64,000 nt of DNA from an uncultured Ectothiorhodospiraceae bacterium. GTDB lineage: Bacteria; Pseudomonadota; Gammaproteobacteria; Nitrococcales; Nitrococcaceae. The notes under the pieces are model-generated. The model did not search any database. It worked only from the letters and a program-made list of their open reading frames with translations, and was not told the DNA's origin. Positions 9,067 to 20,747 of the stretch are shown piece by piece (position 1 is the stretch's first letter; every line of letters starts with the position of its first letter). The stretch lies in the NCBI GenBank assembly GCA_913057145.1, contig CAJXNJ010000005.1:1-64000 (forward strand). Reading direction: 5' to 3'. Position numbers and translations under genes: made by a program.

Positions 9067-10409
9067 TGTCTTTCCTTCCACGCACACTGGTTTGCCTGAC
9101 AGCCCTGCTGCCCGTCGCCAGCCCGTTATTCGCGGCTGAAGAGCCGGTCATTGAGCGGTCGATGCTCGAGCAGCAACTGGTGCACTCACCACTCGCCCAA
9201 TCGGCCCGGAGCGATGTGCAGGTTGTTGAAGAACAACGCCAACAGCGCTCGGCAGAAACCGGCTGGAGAGCTTTTGGTGCACTGAATGCCGCTGCGCTGA
9301 ACGAAATCGAAGGAGAGGATAATCGTCGTTATGACCGTCTTCAGGGTGACATCGGACTCCGGCATCCGCTGCTCGGCAGCCAACGCGCCGAGCAAGAGGC
9401 AGTGCTGGATCTCGAGCGGCTGCAATTGCGCACTCAAGGCGAAGCGGATGCACGCATCGAGCAGCTGGCCGTCGATTTACGAAAACGCTATGCCGATTAC
9501 TGGCTCAATGAGCGTTTACAACAACTCAGTGAGGACTGGCTGCAAACGGCCGAACCTGAGTTAAGGAAGCTTTCCGCGCAATCAGGCCGCACGGTACTCA
9601 ACAGTGAATTTGCCGCGTTGGCCTCAACCGTTGATCAGGCTCGCGTCGACCGGCAACAGGCCACCGCGGCGCGTGAGGCTGCAAGGCGCGGCATGGAGGC
9701 CTTGCTCGGGCAATCCATCAGCGCTTTCCAGGCTGTCTGGCCGGGCAGTGATGCCATCTGCCGCAGTGAGCCTGATATTCGCAATGCCATCTGGAGGCAG
9801 GACCCCGAAATAAGGGCGCTGAAGGCGGAACTCGCCGTACTCATCGAACAGGGCGGGTATCGCTTTAGTGATGAAATCAACTCCAATCTCACGCTGACGC
9901 ACAGTCAGATCCTCGAGGAATGGGATGATCGCGGTCATGAGACCAGTATCGGTCTCACCGCCGAGATGCCCATCGCGGTGGCAAAGGCGCATGATCATCG
10001 CACCGCCTGGCGTAATGCCCAGATCCTCCAGTTGCAGCGTCGCCTGGAGGTCGAACGTCAGGCAGCGGTTGCGATGATTGCCGGGACGATCGCCCGCCTG
10101 CAGGCCACAAGCGCAGCAAGAACGGCCACTGAGAACCGATTACGGCGCGCTCATTACACCTGGGTTGAATCACGAGAGCGTACCCGGGCATCAGTCAACA
10201 CCAATCCACTCCTGCCCCTTGCGCAGAGTGTGAATTGGTATCAAACGGCCCGTGAGCGCCTGCAGCAGGAGGCCGAGTGGCTGCGCGCACGCGCTGAGCT
10301 TGAAGGTATACGAACGCCTGAATGCCCGCCCAGCCTTGCAACCGCGCCTGAAACCGCATGGCTGACACCCCTGCCACCAACAACTCAGCCAATTGAGTCG
10401 CCCCAATGA
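9066..10409 (+). CDS. TolC-like outer-membrane efflux/channel protein
   Basis: Signal peptide MSFLPRTLVCLTALLPVASPLFAA followed by long coiled-coil segments; position between GT2 and HlyD. Confidence 0.75.
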   Translation: MSFLPRTLVCLTALLPVASPLFAAEEPVIERSMLEQQLVHSPLAQSARSDVQVVEEQRQQRSAETGWRAFGALNAAALNEIEGEDNRRYDRLQGDIGLRHPLLGSQRAEQEAVLDLERLQLRTQGEADARIEQLAVDLRKRYADYWLNERLQQLSEDWLQTAEPELRKLSAQSGRTVLNSEFAALASTVDQARVDRQQATAAREAARRGMEALLGQSISAFQAVWPGSDAICRSEPDIRNAIWRQDPEIRALKAELAVLIEQGGYRFSDEINSNLTLTHSQILEEWDDRGHETSIGLTAEMPIAVAKAHDHRTAWRNAQILQLQRRLEVERQAAVAMIAGTIARLQATSAARTATENRLRRAHYTWVESRERTRASVNTNPLLPLAQSVNWYQTARERLQQEAEWLRARAELEGIRTPECPPSLATAPETAWLTPLPPTTQPIESPQ

Positions 10410-11536
10410 CCATGAAGATCAACTTCCAGGGTCGAGGCCTCGCGGCGGGGCCGGATGGTCTACCCGTGCGCTATGGGCCGGCGCGGCGCAGTATCCCGCG
10501 ACTGCGCTGGTTGCTTGTCATCCTGATTGCCTCAAGCCCGCTGATCTACGTCCTCTGGCTTCTGCTTCGCGGCGGCCTGGTTGTCGATGCCGCCGGCAGA
10601 CTCACCTATGAAACCCTGCGAGCCGGGTCCGTGGTCAGTGGTGTGGTCGAACAGGTTCTCGTCGAAGAGAACGACAGCGTGCGCACGGGGACTCCCCTCA
10701 TCCGCCTTGAGAATCCTGAGATTCGCGGCCGGCTTGCCCACTTACAACAGGAGCTCAGTCGACTCGAGGTGGAACAGAACACCGCCAGGGAGCGCGCCGA
10801 GCGGGAACTCACAGCAATCAATCAGGAAATTGAAACACTGCAAAGACTGATCAGCGCCGAAGATCAATGGCTCAGACGCCTGGATGAACTCACGACAGCG
10901 GGGCTTGCCACCGAGCGCGAGCAATACCAGGCCGCCGCGGAAGGTCAGAAAACACGGCGGCAATTAATCGAGGCACTGCACCGGCGCAGTGATCTGGAGC
11001 GCATCCGCAGCCAGGGCGATATCAACCTCAGGACCCGAGAAGAAGAACTTCGACTGGCTATAGATATTGCACGTAACAATCTGAATTATTTACTTATTAA
11101 GGCGCCCTCTGACGGTGATATCGTAGCGCTTCAGGCCGAGCCGGGGGACACCGTCGGCCCCGGCAGCACCCTGTTGACCATGACACGCCCTTCCGAGCCG
11201 GAGCTCATCGCCTATCTACGCCCATCCGATGGCGGCTTTGCCCGTCAACACAGCCGTGTGAAAGTGCGTCTGCCGGATGGCAGCCATATCAACGGCCAGG
11301 TGGCAGAGCGCCCGAGACTGACCGGGCGCATTCCCGCCGCCATACAGTCCATCCTTCAGGAATCAAGTGCTGCGCTGATGGTAAAAATCGCCCTCGTGGA
11401 ACCGGTACCGCAGCCAATGGCCATTCATGGCCTGCCGGTGCGCGTTGAATTTGCCCGCGGCCCCTCGGTCGCACTGTCACGCATGCGTTTCCCCAGTGCC
11501 ATTGCCGGACAATCCGATGCCAACGCGTTACAGTAG
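10406..11536 (+). CDS. HlyD/membrane-fusion-protein-like periplasmic adaptor
   Basis: Single N-terminal TM, split biotinyl-lipoyl halves (AGSVVSGVVEQVLVEENDSVRTGTPLIRLENPEI ... IKAPSDGDIVALQAEPGDTVGPGSTLLTM) around a coiled coil. Confidence 0.88.
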   Translation: MTMKINFQGRGLAAGPDGLPVRYGPARRSIPRLRWLLVILIASSPLIYVLWLLLRGGLVVDAAGRLTYETLRAGSVVSGVVEQVLVEENDSVRTGTPLIRLENPEIRGRLAHLQQELSRLEVEQNTARERAERELTAINQEIETLQRLISAEDQWLRRLDELTTAGLATEREQYQAAAEGQKTRRQLIEALHRRSDLERIRSQGDINLRTREEELRLAIDIARNNLNYLLIKAPSDGDIVALQAEPGDTVGPGSTLLTMTRPSEPELIAYLRPSDGGFARQHSRVKVRLPDGSHINGQVAERPRLTGRIPAAIQSILQESSAALMVKIALVEPVPQPMAIHGLPVRVEFARGPSVALSRMRFPSAIAGQSDANALQ

Positions 11537-14367
<2,831 letters not shown>

Positions 14368-14435
14368 GGCAGTGCAGTCTCCGGCCGGATTGGCGTATGA
14401 TTCGGGCGTAAACAAAAAGGCAATGGAGGCGATCC

Positions 14436-15626
14436 TTGGATATTCAACTGGCCGAGCGGGTCAAGCGCGTCAAACCCTCTCCCACCATGGCTGTGACGGC
14501 AAGAGCCGCAGAGATGCGGGCCGCCGGTCACGACATCATCGGGCTGGGCGCCGGTGAACCCGATTTTGATACGCCACAGCATATCAGCGAAGCGGCGATT
14601 GAGGCGATTCGGGAAGGACAGACACGATACACCGCCGTTGATGGCAGTCCCGCCTTCAAGCAGGCCATCGTGGATAAGTTCGCGCGTGAGAACGGCCTGA
14701 ACTACGAAGCCAACCAGATTCTGGTGTCATCCGGGGCCAAGCAGAGTCTCTACAACCTCTTCTGCGCCGTTCTCAATAGCGGCGATGAGGTGGTCATTCC
14801 AGCCCCTTACTGGGTCTCGTATCCGGACATGGCATTACTGGCTGACGGTGAACCGGTTGTTGTCACCGCTGACCAGTCACAGCGCTTTAAAATCACCCCG
14901 GCGCAGCTTGAAGCGGCCATGAGTGAGCGCACCCGCATCGTCGTGTTGAACAGCCCCTCCAACCCGACCGGCAGTGCCTACAGCAAAGCCGAGCTCCAGG
15001 CCCTGGGGGCGGTCCTCGCCCGTCATCCGGATGTCCTGGTTGTCAGCGACGACATCTATGAGCATATCCTCTGGAGCGACGAGCCGTTCTGCAACATCGT
15101 CATGGCCTGCCCCGAGCTCGCCGAGCGGACCGTTGTCGTGAACGGGGTCTCCAAGGCGTATGCCATGACCGGCTGGCGCATCGGTTATGCCGCCGGCCCG
15201 GCCGGGGTAATTGCCGCGATGAAGAAAATTCAATCGCAGAGCACCTCCAACGCCAGCTCCATCTCCCAGGCAGCCTCAGTCGCTGCGCTTAACGGTGATC
15301 AGAGCGTTATTGGCCCGATGGTCAAGGCCTTTCGGGAGCGGCATGATTATGTGGTGGGCCGGCTGAACGCCATGCGCGGTGTCAGCTGCATTGAGGGTGA
15401 CGGCACCTTCTATGCATTCCCCGATATGAGTGAGGCGATTGCCGGTATTGATGGGGTCGATGATGACCTCGCACTGGCCGAATACCTCATTGAGAATGCC
15501 GGCGTTGCCCTGGTCCCGGGCACGGCATTCGGTCTGCCGGGCCATGCGCGTATTTCCTATGCGACCAGCATGGAGAACCTGGAGAAAGCGATGGATCGCA
15601 TCGAGGGTGTTTTCGGGCGGGGCTGA
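14436..15626 (+). CDS. Class I PLP-dependent (aspartate-type) aminotransferase
   Basis: [39 protein letters not shown]-lysine motif; TTG start. Confidence 0.93.
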   Translation: MDIQLAERVKRVKPSPTMAVTARAAEMRAAGHDIIGLGAGEPDFDTPQHISEAAIEAIREGQTRYTAVDGSPAFKQAIVDKFARENGLNYEANQILVSSGAKQSLYNLFCAVLNSGDEVVIPAPYWVSYPDMALLADGEPVVVTADQSQRFKITPAQLEAAMSERTRIVVLNSPSNPTGSAYSKAELQALGAVLARHPDVLVVSDDIYEHILWSDEPFCNIVMACPELAERTVVVNGVSKAYAMTGWRIGYAAGPAGVIAAMKKIQSQSTSNASSISQAASVAALNGDQSVIGPMVKAFRERHDYVVGRLNAMRGVSCIEGDGTFYAFPDMSEAIAGIDGVDDDLALAEYLIENAGVALVPGTAFGLPGHARISYATSMENLEKAMDRIEGVFGRG

Positions 15627-15638
15627 GCCGTGACAGGA

Positions 15639-15663
15639 GGCCGTGCCGGTTGACGGCACGGCC
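15639..15663 (+). terminator. Hairpin after aminotransferase
   Basis: ggccgtgccg-gttga-cggcacggcc, perfect 10-bp stem, no strong U-tract. Confidence 0.4.
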
Positions 15664-15699
15664 CGATCCGATACACTACGCGCTTCACATCAAGGCCAT

Positions 15700-15774
15700 T
15701 CCCCGGTAGCTCAGCGGTAGAGCGAGTGACTGTTAATCACTGGGTCGGCGGTTCGAATCCGTCCCGGGGAGCCA
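15700..15774 (+). tRNA. tRNA-Asn (anticodon GTT), encoded CCA
   Basis: tccccgg/ccgggga acceptor stem, TAGCTCAGCGGTAGAGC D-arm, AGTGA-CTGTTAA-TCACT anticodon arm, GGTTCGAATCC T-arm, GCCA end. Confidence 0.97.
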
Positions 15775-15786
15775 ACTCTCAGAGCG

Positions 15787-16356
15787 CTAAGGCGCAATCC
15801 ACTGCCCCGCCCAGTCATCGCTGCGATGAAACCGTGCCCGTCTGTGCACATGCCCCAAATGCAGAAGATCAAACTGCTGGATGGCAAGCTCAATCACCGC
15901 GAAATCCTCAAACGCCGGTATCCGCTCATAATCGAGGCCGTCATCAAGCAACGTCCCCGGACGGGGCTGGGTGCCGTAATTGCAGCGGGCATGCTCAGGG
16001 ATTTTCTCCCACAGCGCAGCCACCGAACTGCCGGTCACGATGCTTGCCACGGCAACGGCCCGAATCTGCAAATGTGCTTCACGATCCCAGATATGAACAC
16101 CAGCCGCCGGGTTGGCGCGCAGCTCGGCGACCTTGGCGGCGTGACAGTCGCTGTAGACCCTGAGCATCGAGGCCTCGGGATCCGCTGAGCGCAGGACAAT
16201 TGTGCGTAGCTGCGGCGTCCCCTGTGCATCGACAGTGGCAAGCGTTGGATGTCGACCCGCGGCACGGCGATCATTGACGCCGCGCAGTAACCGCTTCCAG
16301 GCCTGGGCATGGAGACTCTCGAGTGACTGGGCCCACTCATGTACCTGCGCTGCCAT
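15787..16356 (-). CDS. Pyridoxamine 5'-phosphate oxidase family protein
   Basis: PTLATVDAQGTPQLRTIVLR and VHIWDREAHLQIRAVA flavin-fold motifs. Confidence 0.8.
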   Translation of the reverse strand: MAAQVHEWAQSLESLHAQAWKRLLRGVNDRRAAGRHPTLATVDAQGTPQLRTIVLRSADPEASMLRVYSDCHAAKVAELRANPAAGVHIWDREAHLQIRAVAVASIVTGSSVAALWEKIPEHARCNYGTQPRPGTLLDDGLDYERIPAFEDFAVIELAIQQFDLLHLGHVHRRARFHRSDDWAGQWIAP

Positions 16357-16361
16357 GACGA

Positions 16362-17435
16362 TCAGCGGGACTCCACTTCACGCCAGAGCTGTTGCAGGAA
16401 TTGCAGATCCTCACCCTCCAGGCTCGGCGTGAATGCCAACACGGCCAGCTCCTCATCCGTTGGTGTGATCGGCGGCTCCTGGAGGATGTCCTCGAGCAGC
16501 GGAATCGCCGCCGCATTGGGGCTTGAGTAATAGTTCCAGTTGGATAGCGCCGCGCCCACCTCAGCCCTGAGGATATAGTCGATAAAGGCATGGGCGAGTT
16601 CAGGATTCGGGGCTCTCGCCGGAATCATCATATTATCCACCCAGACCTCAGCGCCCTCTTGCGGAATGACGAACTCGATATCGGCAAACCCTTCCGGGTC
16701 CTCTGATTTGAAGAACAGATAATCACCGTTGAAGGTGATGCCGGCGCTGACCGACCCGCGGACCAGCTGCTGCAGCACCGGTGTGCCCTGGATGAAGCCG
16801 ACAAAATTATCCCGCTGCTTGGTCTCGAGCATCAGGCGAGCGGCTTCCTGCAGCGCCTCGCGTGACTGACAGTCGTAACCATGGCCGAGATAAGCACAGG
16901 CCGAGCCGAGCGAGACCTGACTGTCCTCCGGGACGGCGAAAGGGGCATCCGGATTCATCTGCGGGTCAAACAGTACCGACCAGCTGGCTGGCATCTCTCC
17001 CAGCGCTCCGCGATCGTAGACAAGCCCGGTCGTTCCCCACTGATAGGCCACCGAATAGGCATTCCCCGGATCGAAGGACGGGTCCTGGAACGTGTCCATC
17101 AGATTATCGAGATTGGTGAGCCTGTCATGATCGAGCGGTTGCACCAGGCCACTTTCAATCAGCCTTGGGATGTAATAGTTGGACGGGACGATCACGTCAT
17201 ACTGACTCACACCGCCTGCCTGCAGCTTGGCGAACATCTCGCCATTGGAGTTGAAATAGTTCTCAACCACTTCAACGCCATATTCCTGCTCAAAATTCTC
17301 GATAATCGCCGGATCCATGTATTGCGACCAGTTGAACAGATACAGCGTCTCGCCTTCGAACTGCGCGACAGCCGGCTGGATCCCGGCCGTTAAACCGGCG
17401 GCGAGCGCAAGCGTGGTCAGTATGCGATGGGTCAT
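16362..17435 (-). CDS. potF: Polyamine (putrescine) ABC transporter substrate-binding protein
   Basis: Signal peptide; LYLFNWSQYMDPAIIENFEQEYGVEVVENYF; linked to two permeases and an ATPase. Confidence 0.9.
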   Translation of the reverse strand: MTHRILTTLALAAGLTAGIQPAVAQFEGETLYLFNWSQYMDPAIIENFEQEYGVEVVENYFNSNGEMFAKLQAGGVSQYDVIVPSNYYIPRLIESGLVQPLDHDRLTNLDNLMDTFQDPSFDPGNAYSVAYQWGTTGLVYDRGALGEMPASWSVLFDPQMNPDAPFAVPEDSQVSLGSACAYLGHGYDCQSREALQEAARLMLETKQRDNFVGFIQGTPVLQQLVRGSVSAGITFNGDYLFFKSEDPEGFADIEFVIPQEGAEVWVDNMMIPARAPNPELAHAFIDYILRAEVGAALSNWNYYSSPNAAAIPLLEDILQEPPITPTDEELAVLAFTPSLEGEDLQFLQQLWREVESR

Positions 17436-17454
17436 GAAAAGGCTCCCTCAACAA

Positions 17455-18261
17455 TTAAGTGTCTGATGTCCTGCGGCGACGTCCACCGAGCATGCTCAGC
17501 ATGGCGATCAAGAAGACCGTCGCGATCATTAGTGTGGCAATGGCATTAATCTCTGGTGTCACGCCCTTGCGAATGGCGCTCCAGATATAGATGGGCAGTG
17601 TGGTGCTCTCAGGGCCTGCGGTAAAGAAGCTGATGACAAAATCATCGATCGACAGGGTCAGCGCCAGCAGAAAACTCGCGGCGATGGCCGGGCGCAGGGT
17701 GGGCAGCAGAAAAGCGGATAAACGCTGCCAGGGTGAGGCATAAAGGTCCTGAGCCGCCTCGAACAGGCTCGGATCGAGCGCCAATAACCGAGCATTGACC
17801 AGCAGGGCAACAAACGGCACCTGAAAGGTGACATGGGCGATGATCATGGTGCCAAGCCCCGGGGCGAGAATGCCAAGCCATTGATTAATCAATACAAAAA
17901 ACGTCATCTCAGCGATGCCGAAGACAATATCGGGCATGATTACCGGCAGATAGATCAGCCACACCAGCCATGAGAGCCGGCCCAGGCGATAGCGATAAAA
18001 CCCGTAACCGAGCATGCCGCCGATCACAACGGCAATCAGCGTCGAGACCGTGGCGAGCACCGCGGTATTCCAGAGCGCCTGCATGATCACATCGTTGGCG
18101 AACAGGCGTTTGTACCAATCGAGGGAAAAGCCCGCGAAGCGCGCCGATGAGTTGATGCTGTTGAAAGAAAACACCACGACAACGAGCAGCGGCGCATACA
18201 GAAACAGCATCAGCGCGTACCAGAAGCCGCGCAGAAAGGCTGTCAAACGCCCCCTGCTCAC
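17455..18261 (-). CDS. potI: Polyamine ABC transporter permease
   Basis: Binding-protein-dependent permease motif EAAQDLYASPWQRLSAFLLPTLRPAI; operon context. Confidence 0.9.
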   Translation of the reverse strand: MSRGRLTAFLRGFWYALMLFLYAPLLVVVVFSFNSINSSARFAGFSLDWYKRLFANDVIMQALWNTAVLATVSTLIAVVIGGMLGYGFYRYRLGRLSWLVWLIYLPVIMPDIVFGIAEMTFFVLINQWLGILAPGLGTMIIAHVTFQVPFVALLVNARLLALDPSLFEAAQDLYASPWQRLSAFLLPTLRPAIAASFLLALTLSIDDFVISFFTAGPESTTLPIYIWSAIRKGVTPEINAIATLMIATVFLIAMLSMLGGRRRRTSDT

Positions 18262-19148
18262 AGCACCACCTCCCGATCCCCACCCAGGCGTCGGCCCAGA
18301 TTGCGCAGCACCTTAAGCCCGATCAGGGTGACCGCGATCATAATCAACGCACCGGCCGCCCCCAGCGGCCAGTTACTGGCCTGTGCAAACTGTCGGGCCA
18401 CCAGATTGCCGATCATCATCGAGCGCCCACCGCCCAGCAGCTCGGTGACCACGTACATGCCGAAGGCCGGAATCGCGACCAGCACGACACCCGCCATCAG
18501 CCCGGGGAGCGTCTGTGGGAAAACCGCATGCCGGAACGCGGAGAGCGGTGAGGCAAAAAGATCCCGAGCGGCTTCCACCTGAGCCATATCAAGCTTTTCA
18601 AACGCGGCATAAAGGGGAAGCACCATAAACGGCAGGAAGTTGTAGACAAGCCCGATGATCACTGCGAACTGTGACGGGAAAAGCCCCATCTGCGGTTCAA
18701 TGAACCCGAGCCTCGCAGCGAAATCGGCAAGCGGTGTGCCGGGGGCGAGAATATTCATCCACCCCACCGAGCGAATCACCTGATTGGTCCAGGACGGCAC
18801 GACCACGGCAAGCAGCATCAACGCACGCCAGCGGGCCGGTCGTGTCGAAATGTAATACGCCGCCGGATAGGCAATCAGGGTGACAATCAGCGTTGCCAGC
18901 AGCGTCTGCCAGACCGAGCGCAGCAGGGTGTAGAGATTACCCGGGCTCCAACCCAGAAACCCGAAACCGGCAAGTTCGCGGAAAGCCTGCAGACTAAGCG
19001 GCAGGGTCGGCAGTCCGTAGGGGCCATTGGTCAGAAACGCCATCCCCATGAGATAGAGACTCGGCAGGACCAGGAACACCAGAATGCAGAGCACACCCGG
19101 GGTCACGGTGAGGAGTAGATGCTGGGTATCCCGGGCAAGCTTCGGCAA
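18258..19148 (-). CDS. potH: Polyamine ABC transporter permease
   Basis: EAARDLFASPLSAFRHAVFPQTLPGLMAG permease EAA loop; operon context. Confidence 0.9.
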   Translation of the reverse strand: MPKLARDTQHLLLTVTPGVLCILVFLVLPSLYLMGMAFLTNGPYGLPTLPLSLQAFRELAGFGFLGWSPGNLYTLLRSVWQTLLATLIVTLIAYPAAYYISTRPARWRALMLLAVVVPSWTNQVIRSVGWMNILAPGTPLADFAARLGFIEPQMGLFPSQFAVIIGLVYNFLPFMVLPLYAAFEKLDMAQVEAARDLFASPLSAFRHAVFPQTLPGLMAGVVLVAIPAFGMYVVTELLGGGRSMMIGNLVARQFAQASNWPLGAAGALIMIAVTLIGLKVLRNLGRRLGGDREVVL

Positions 19149-20243
19149 TCACCCGTCCCCCTCGGCTTGAAGTACGGCCGCAGCCCGGGTCACAACCTCG
19201 AGCCGGACCCGATCGCCGGCGGCCGGACCCGGCCGCCCCTGATTGGCAAGCGTTGCCACCAAAGGCCAGTCGCTACAGCTGAGCCGGTATTCCGTCATCC
19301 CGCCCCGATAAAGACACTCATCCACCACCGCCTCGATACAATCCGGCGCGGCCGGCTGATCCAGCCTGTGCAGAATCAACGACTGCGGTGGCAGCAGCAG
19401 ATAGGCACCCTCGGCGAAATCGCCACTGAAACGCCCGATCGGCGTTTCAATGCCTGTGGCATCAGACTTTTTAATCGGCAGGAGATTTTCATGCCCCATA
19501 AAGCGGGCAACAAACTCATCCGCAGGCTTCTCATAAATGGCCTGCGGCGTGCCGATCTGCGCAAGACGGCCATGATTGAGCACGGCAATGCGATCACTCA
19601 TCACCATGGCTTCTTCCTGATCATGAGTAACAAAGACAAAGGTCATGCCGAGCTGCCGCTGCAGTCGCCTGAGCTCGATCTGCAGCCGGCCCCGCAGCCC
19701 GGCATCAAGGGCTGATAGAGGCTCATCGAGCAGCAGCACATCGGGTTCGTTCACCAGTGCCCGGGCCAGTGCCACTCGCTGCCGCTGCCCGCCCGATAAT
19801 TGGTCAATCCCCCGCTCAAGCAGTTTATCGATGCCGATCAAAGCGGCCGTGCGCTCAATACGCCGGCTGATTTCTGCAGCCGAGAGTCGCTGCATTTCCA
19901 GGCCGAAGCGAATATTCTCGCGCACATTTCGGTGCGGGAAGAGCGCATACGACTGAAAAACGGTGTTCACACTGCGCCGGTGTGGCGGGACGCCCTGCAT
20001 TGAACGCCCACCGATATGAATCAGCCCGCTGTCCGGTTGATCCAGTCCGGCAAGCAGCCTCAGCAGTGTGGTCTTGCCGCAGCCTGAAGGACCCAGCAGC
20101 GTGAAGAATTCACCCGGTTGGATATCGAGACTGACATCATCGAGCGCCACCGCGTCCGCCGCAAACCGACGCGAGACCTGATCGATACCAATGGATGAGG
20201 CGCTGCGTGCGCGCTGTTGCATGGGCGGGGCTGGCTCTGACAT
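19149..20243 (-). CDS. potG: Polyamine ABC transporter ATP-binding protein
   Basis: LLGPSGCGKTTLLRLLAG, LSGGQRQRVALARALV, VLLLDEPLSALD; start at MSEPAPP. Confidence 0.93.
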   Translation of the reverse strand: MSEPAPPMQQRARSASSIGIDQVSRRFAADAVALDDVSLDIQPGEFFTLLGPSGCGKTTLLRLLAGLDQPDSGLIHIGGRSMQGVPPHRRSVNTVFQSYALFPHRNVRENIRFGLEMQRLSAAEISRRIERTAALIGIDKLLERGIDQLSGGQRQRVALARALVNEPDVLLLDEPLSALDAGLRGRLQIELRRLQRQLGMTFVFVTHDQEEAMVMSDRIAVLNHGRLAQIGTPQAIYEKPADEFVARFMGHENLLPIKKSDATGIETPIGRFSGDFAEGAYLLLPPQSLILHRLDQPAAPDCIEAVVDECLYRGGMTEYRLSCSDWPLVATLANQGRPGPAAGDRVRLEVVTRAAAVLQAEGDG

Positions 20244-20295
20244 GCACCGTGTCTCCCGGCCGACGTTCACCAAAGCCCGTCAGTTTAACGTAAAT

Positions 20296-20634
20296 TCAGG
20301 ATTCATCGGGCAGCAGCGCGCGCTCGCGCTCGAGACGCTCGCGGGCACCATTGCAGACGATATCGCAGAGCTCAAAGATGAAGGGCGCCTGAATGCCGAA
20401 ATACGCCCGATTGCCATCCTGTCGACGGCCGACCAGGCCATTGGTGCGCAGAACCCCAAGGTGTTTGGAGACATTCGACTGACTGGCACCGGTCGCCGCA
20501 GTGATTTCGGAGACGGTGCGCTCACCGGACTGCAGACAATGCAGAATGCGCAGCCGCTGGGGATCACTCAAGACCCGAAAGTACTGCGCAATCAATTCCA
20601 TCGACTCATTGCCCGGTCTGGTCAAATCACTCAT
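20296..20634 (-). CDS. ArsR-family transcriptional regulator
   Basis: LSDPQRLRILHCLQSGERTVSEITAATGASQSNVSKHLGVLRTNGLV winged HTH; Cys33, Cys90, Cys94. Confidence 0.9.
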   Translation of the reverse strand: MSDLTRPGNESMELIAQYFRVLSDPQRLRILHCLQSGERTVSEITAATGASQSNVSKHLGVLRTNGLVGRRQDGNRAYFGIQAPFIFELCDIVCNGARERLERERALLPDES

Positions 20635-20670
20635 AACCGCGGTCTCTTCACTACAGACTGGGCATCAGCT

Positions 20671-20688
20671 TACCCGAACACTCGGGTA
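20671..20688. promoter_or_regulatory. Dyad tacccga-acac-tcgggta (candidate operator)
   Basis: Perfect 7-bp arms, 4-nt spacer, in the ArsR/MMPL divergent intergenic region. Confidence 0.55.
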
Positions 20689-20690
20689 TT

Positions 20691-20710
20691 TACTATATGA
20701 CTATATAGTA
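20691..20710. promoter_or_regulatory. Dyad tactatat-gact-atatagta (candidate ArsR operator)
   Basis: Perfect 8-bp arms, 4-nt spacer, between divergent arsR-type gene and MMPL transporter. Confidence 0.6.
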
Positions 20711-20747
20711 ATAAAGTAATGAATCCATTGTTCAACAGGAAGTCAGC

